Below, one piece after another: positions 40,113 through 41,706 of a stretch of 41,706 nt of DNA. The stretch is taken from contig CAZBII010000019.1 of assembly GCA_964491665.1 (NCBI GenBank), positions 1-41,706 of the forward strand, in the 5' to 3' direction. Source of the stretch: Ch67 sp964491665. GTDB lineage: Bacteria; Pseudomonadota; Gammaproteobacteria; Pseudomonadales; Ketobacteraceae. Below the pieces are notes generated by a model. It did no database searches. It had not been told where the DNA came from and saw only the letters and a list, made by a program, of their open reading frames with translations. The position numbers and the translations under genes are program-made. The first letter of the stretch is position 1, and each line of letters begins with the position of its first letter.

Positions 40113-41706
40113 ATGGCAGGCCGCATTCCCGACGACTTTATCGATGACGTGCTCTCCCGCACCGACCTGGTGGAGCTCATCGACAGCTATGTTCCCCTGA
40201 AACGCACCGGGAAGAACTACGCGGCCTGCTGCCCGTTCCACCAGGAAAAAACCCCTTCATTTACTGTATCCCCCGACAAGCAGTTCTATTACTGCTTTGG
40301 CTGCGGCGCCAGCGGCAATGCCATCGGCTTCCTGATGGATTACACCCGACTGGGCTTTGTCGAGGCGCTGGAAATGCTGGCCCGCAATCTGGGCCTGGAA
40401 ATTCCCCGCGACGACAGCCAGCAGCCGCAACGGGAAGACCACCAGCCTTTATTCCGCATCCTGGAGCAGGCCACCGAATTCTTCGAACAGCAACTGCGCA
40501 ACCCCAAGGTCAAGGAACGTCCGGTCGGCTACCTGAAAAAGCGCGGTCTCAGCGGCCAGACCGCCAAGCACTTCCGGGTCGGCTACGCCCCGCCAGGCTG
40601 GGACAACCTGCTTACCGCCCTCGGTACCGACGACAAGAAGCGCCAGCATCTGCTGAAAGCCGGCCTTTTGATCGAGAACGAACAGGGCCGCAACTACGAC
40701 CGCTTCCGCGACCGCGTCATGTTCCCCATCCGCGACAACCGGGGCCGGGTCATCGCCTTTGGCGGTCGGGTACTGGGGGACGACAAGCCCAAATACCTGA
40801 ATTCGCCGGAAACGCCGGTCTTCCATAAAGGCAGAGAACTGTACGGCCTGTGGGAAGCCCGCCAGGCCAGCAACAAGATCAGCCGGTTCGTGATCGTCGA
40901 GGGCTACATGGACGTGATCGCGCTGGCCCAGTTCGGCATCACCTACGCGGTGGCCACCCTCGGCACCGCCACCAGCCAGGAGCACGTGGAAAAGCTGTTC
41001 CGCCACACCGAGGAACTGATCTTCTGTTTCGACGGCGACGAGGCAGGCCGCCGCGCCGCGTGGCGGGCACTCGAAAACACCCTGCCCTGCATGAAAGATG
41101 GCCGGCAGGTAAAATTCCTGCTGCTGCCGGAAGGCGAAGATCCCGACACACTGGTCCGCAAGGACGGCACCACCTATTTTGAAGGCCTGCTGGACGAATC
41201 CACTCCGCTGTCGGAATTCTTCTTTTCTCATCTGGCGGAAGAGGTGGACACCCGCACCCTGGACGGCCGCGCCCGCCTCGCCAGCCTGGCCAAGCCCTAT
41301 CTGGAAAAGCTGCCGCAGGGCGTGTTTCAGCAATTGATGGTGCAGCGACTGGGGGAGATCACCCAGCTGAAAGACATCCGGCTGGACCCGCCCCCGGCAG
41401 CCGTCACGTCGGCGCCACCTGCACGCCAGCCTGGCACGACAACCGGAAACCCGCAGGCCGGACCCGCTCCCCACGACTACAGCCACCCCAACCCCGGCTA
41501 TCCGCCCGCAGATTACGCTGGCTACGACTACCCGGATCACGGCCAGCCCGACTATCCGCTGCCGGATTCAGAGGCCAGCCGCAGCAACCCGACACGCCCG
41601 GGCCAGCCGCGCCCCCGCCAGCGCCAGCCCTTCAGCCGCGGCGACAAGCCGGACACGCGCAAAACCGATCTCTCGCTGGTGGACAGCACCATCCGCATCC
41701 TGGCCC
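40113..41706 (+). CDS. dnaG: DNA primase (3'-truncated by the window)
   Basis: Makes RNA primers for lagging-strand synthesis at the fork with DnaB helicase. The first 531 codons are present and no stop occurs. The CHC2 zinc site is Cys40, His43, Cys61, Cys64 (CCPFHQEKTPSF and YYCFGCG). The TOPRIM catalytic core has Glu263 in VEGYMD and the acidic pair Asp307/Asp309 in FDGDEAGR. From about residue 426 comes a 90-residue low-complexity linker rich in Pro, Tyr and Asp (HDYSHPNPGYPPADYAG and similar), then Arg/Pro-rich sequence, before the start of the helicase-binding domain (DLSLVDSTIRILA). The ATG has AAGGTG upstream. Identity is certain. Confidence 0.97.
   Translation, partial: MAGRIPDDFIDDVLSRTDLVELIDSYVPLKRTGKNYAACCPFHQEKTPSFTVSPDKQFYYCFGCGASGNAIGFLMDYTRLGFVEALEMLARNLGLEIPRDDSQQPQREDHQPLFRILEQATEFFEQQLRNPKVKERPVGYLKKRGLSGQTAKHFRVGYAPPGWDNLLTALGTDDKKRQHLLKAGLLIENEQGRNYDRFRDRVMFPIRDNRGRVIAFGGRVLGDDKPKYLNSPETPVFHKGRELYGLWEARQASNKISRFVIVEGYMDVIALAQFGITYAVATLGTATSQEHVEKLFRHTEELIFCFDGDEAGRRAAWRALENTLPCMKDGRQVKFLLLPEGEDPDTLVRKDGTTYFEGLLDESTPLSEFFFSHLAEEVDTRTLDGRARLASLAKPYLEKLPQGVFQQLMVQRLGEITQLKDIRLDPPPAAVTSAPPARQPGTTTGNPQAGPAPHDYSHPNPGYPPADYAGYDYPDHGQPDYPLPDSEASRSNPTRPGQPRPRQRQPFSRGDKPDTRKTDLSLVDSTIRILA

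Noticed and set aside
1..41706. CRISPR arrays, tRNA or rRNA genes, insertion sequences, prophage
   Set aside because: No regular direct repeats with spacers, no cloverleaf-like segments with conserved arms, and no transposase or integrase motifs were seen by eye on either strand.

Overview
The window is a GC-rich chromosomal segment from a strictly aerobic gammaproteobacterium. The cox/ctaGAB order resembles Pseudomonas. The tsaD / rpsU-yqeY-dnaG and folB-folK arrangement is typical of the class. A 661-residue fused fatty-acyl reductase of the Marinobacter type and a wax ester synthase point to a lipid-storing marine or hydrocarbon-using lineage (Marinobacter/Alcanivorax/Ketobacter-like). This placement is inference from gene content; I see no rRNA or tRNA gene to settle it.

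Layout. (1) 1-6.5 kb: cytochrome c oxidase and heme A cluster: ctaD (5' end outside the window), ctaG, coxC, a small twin-membrane protein on the opposite strand, SURF1, a SCO-like CxxxC protein, ctaA and cyoE. (2) 6.6-17.5 kb: envelope and beta-oxidation genes: an autotransporter-type barrel, a small coiled-coil protein, a pair of acyl-CoA dehydrogenases that look like two halves of a heteromer, a TPR protein, a PilZ protein, soluble lytic transglycosylase, a leucine-rich-repeat lipoprotein and a serine beta-lactamase-like hydrolase. (3) 17.8-28 kb: two ABC1/UbiB-family kinases flanking a coupled acyltransferase-SDR pair, an MltC-like transglycosylase, a nine-repeat MORN protein, and a TetR + fumarylacetoacetase-family pair. 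(4) 28-34 kb: a wax ester operon (wax synthase then fatty-acyl reductase) divergent from a FabR-like regulator, then a methyltransferase/EamA pair and a previously unannotated short transcription unit with strong promoter and terminator. (5) 34.3-41.7 kb: housekeeping: cca, folM, folB-folK, plsY, tsaD, rpsU, yqeY and the first 531 codons of dnaG.

Most interesting points. The WS/DGAT and alcohol-forming acyl reductase genes sit in one probable operon, and its promoter carries an 18-base imperfect palindrome very like the E. coli FabR operator as I remember it; a FabR-like gene lies directly across the intergenic region. This suggests that wax ester storage is controlled by an acyl-CoA (unsaturation) sensor. 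The second is the minus-strand unit at 34024-34253: near-consensus promoter, an apparently leaderless 45-codon frame, and a perfect 12-bp terminator stem. Third, tsaD and rpsU may use back-to-back promoters that share a single palindromic -35 hexamer.

Almost every gene is closed by a recognisable hairpin, several of them symmetric enough to serve both strands. I found no CRISPR array, insertion sequence, integrase or prophage gene, so the segment reads as stable chromosome rather than an island.
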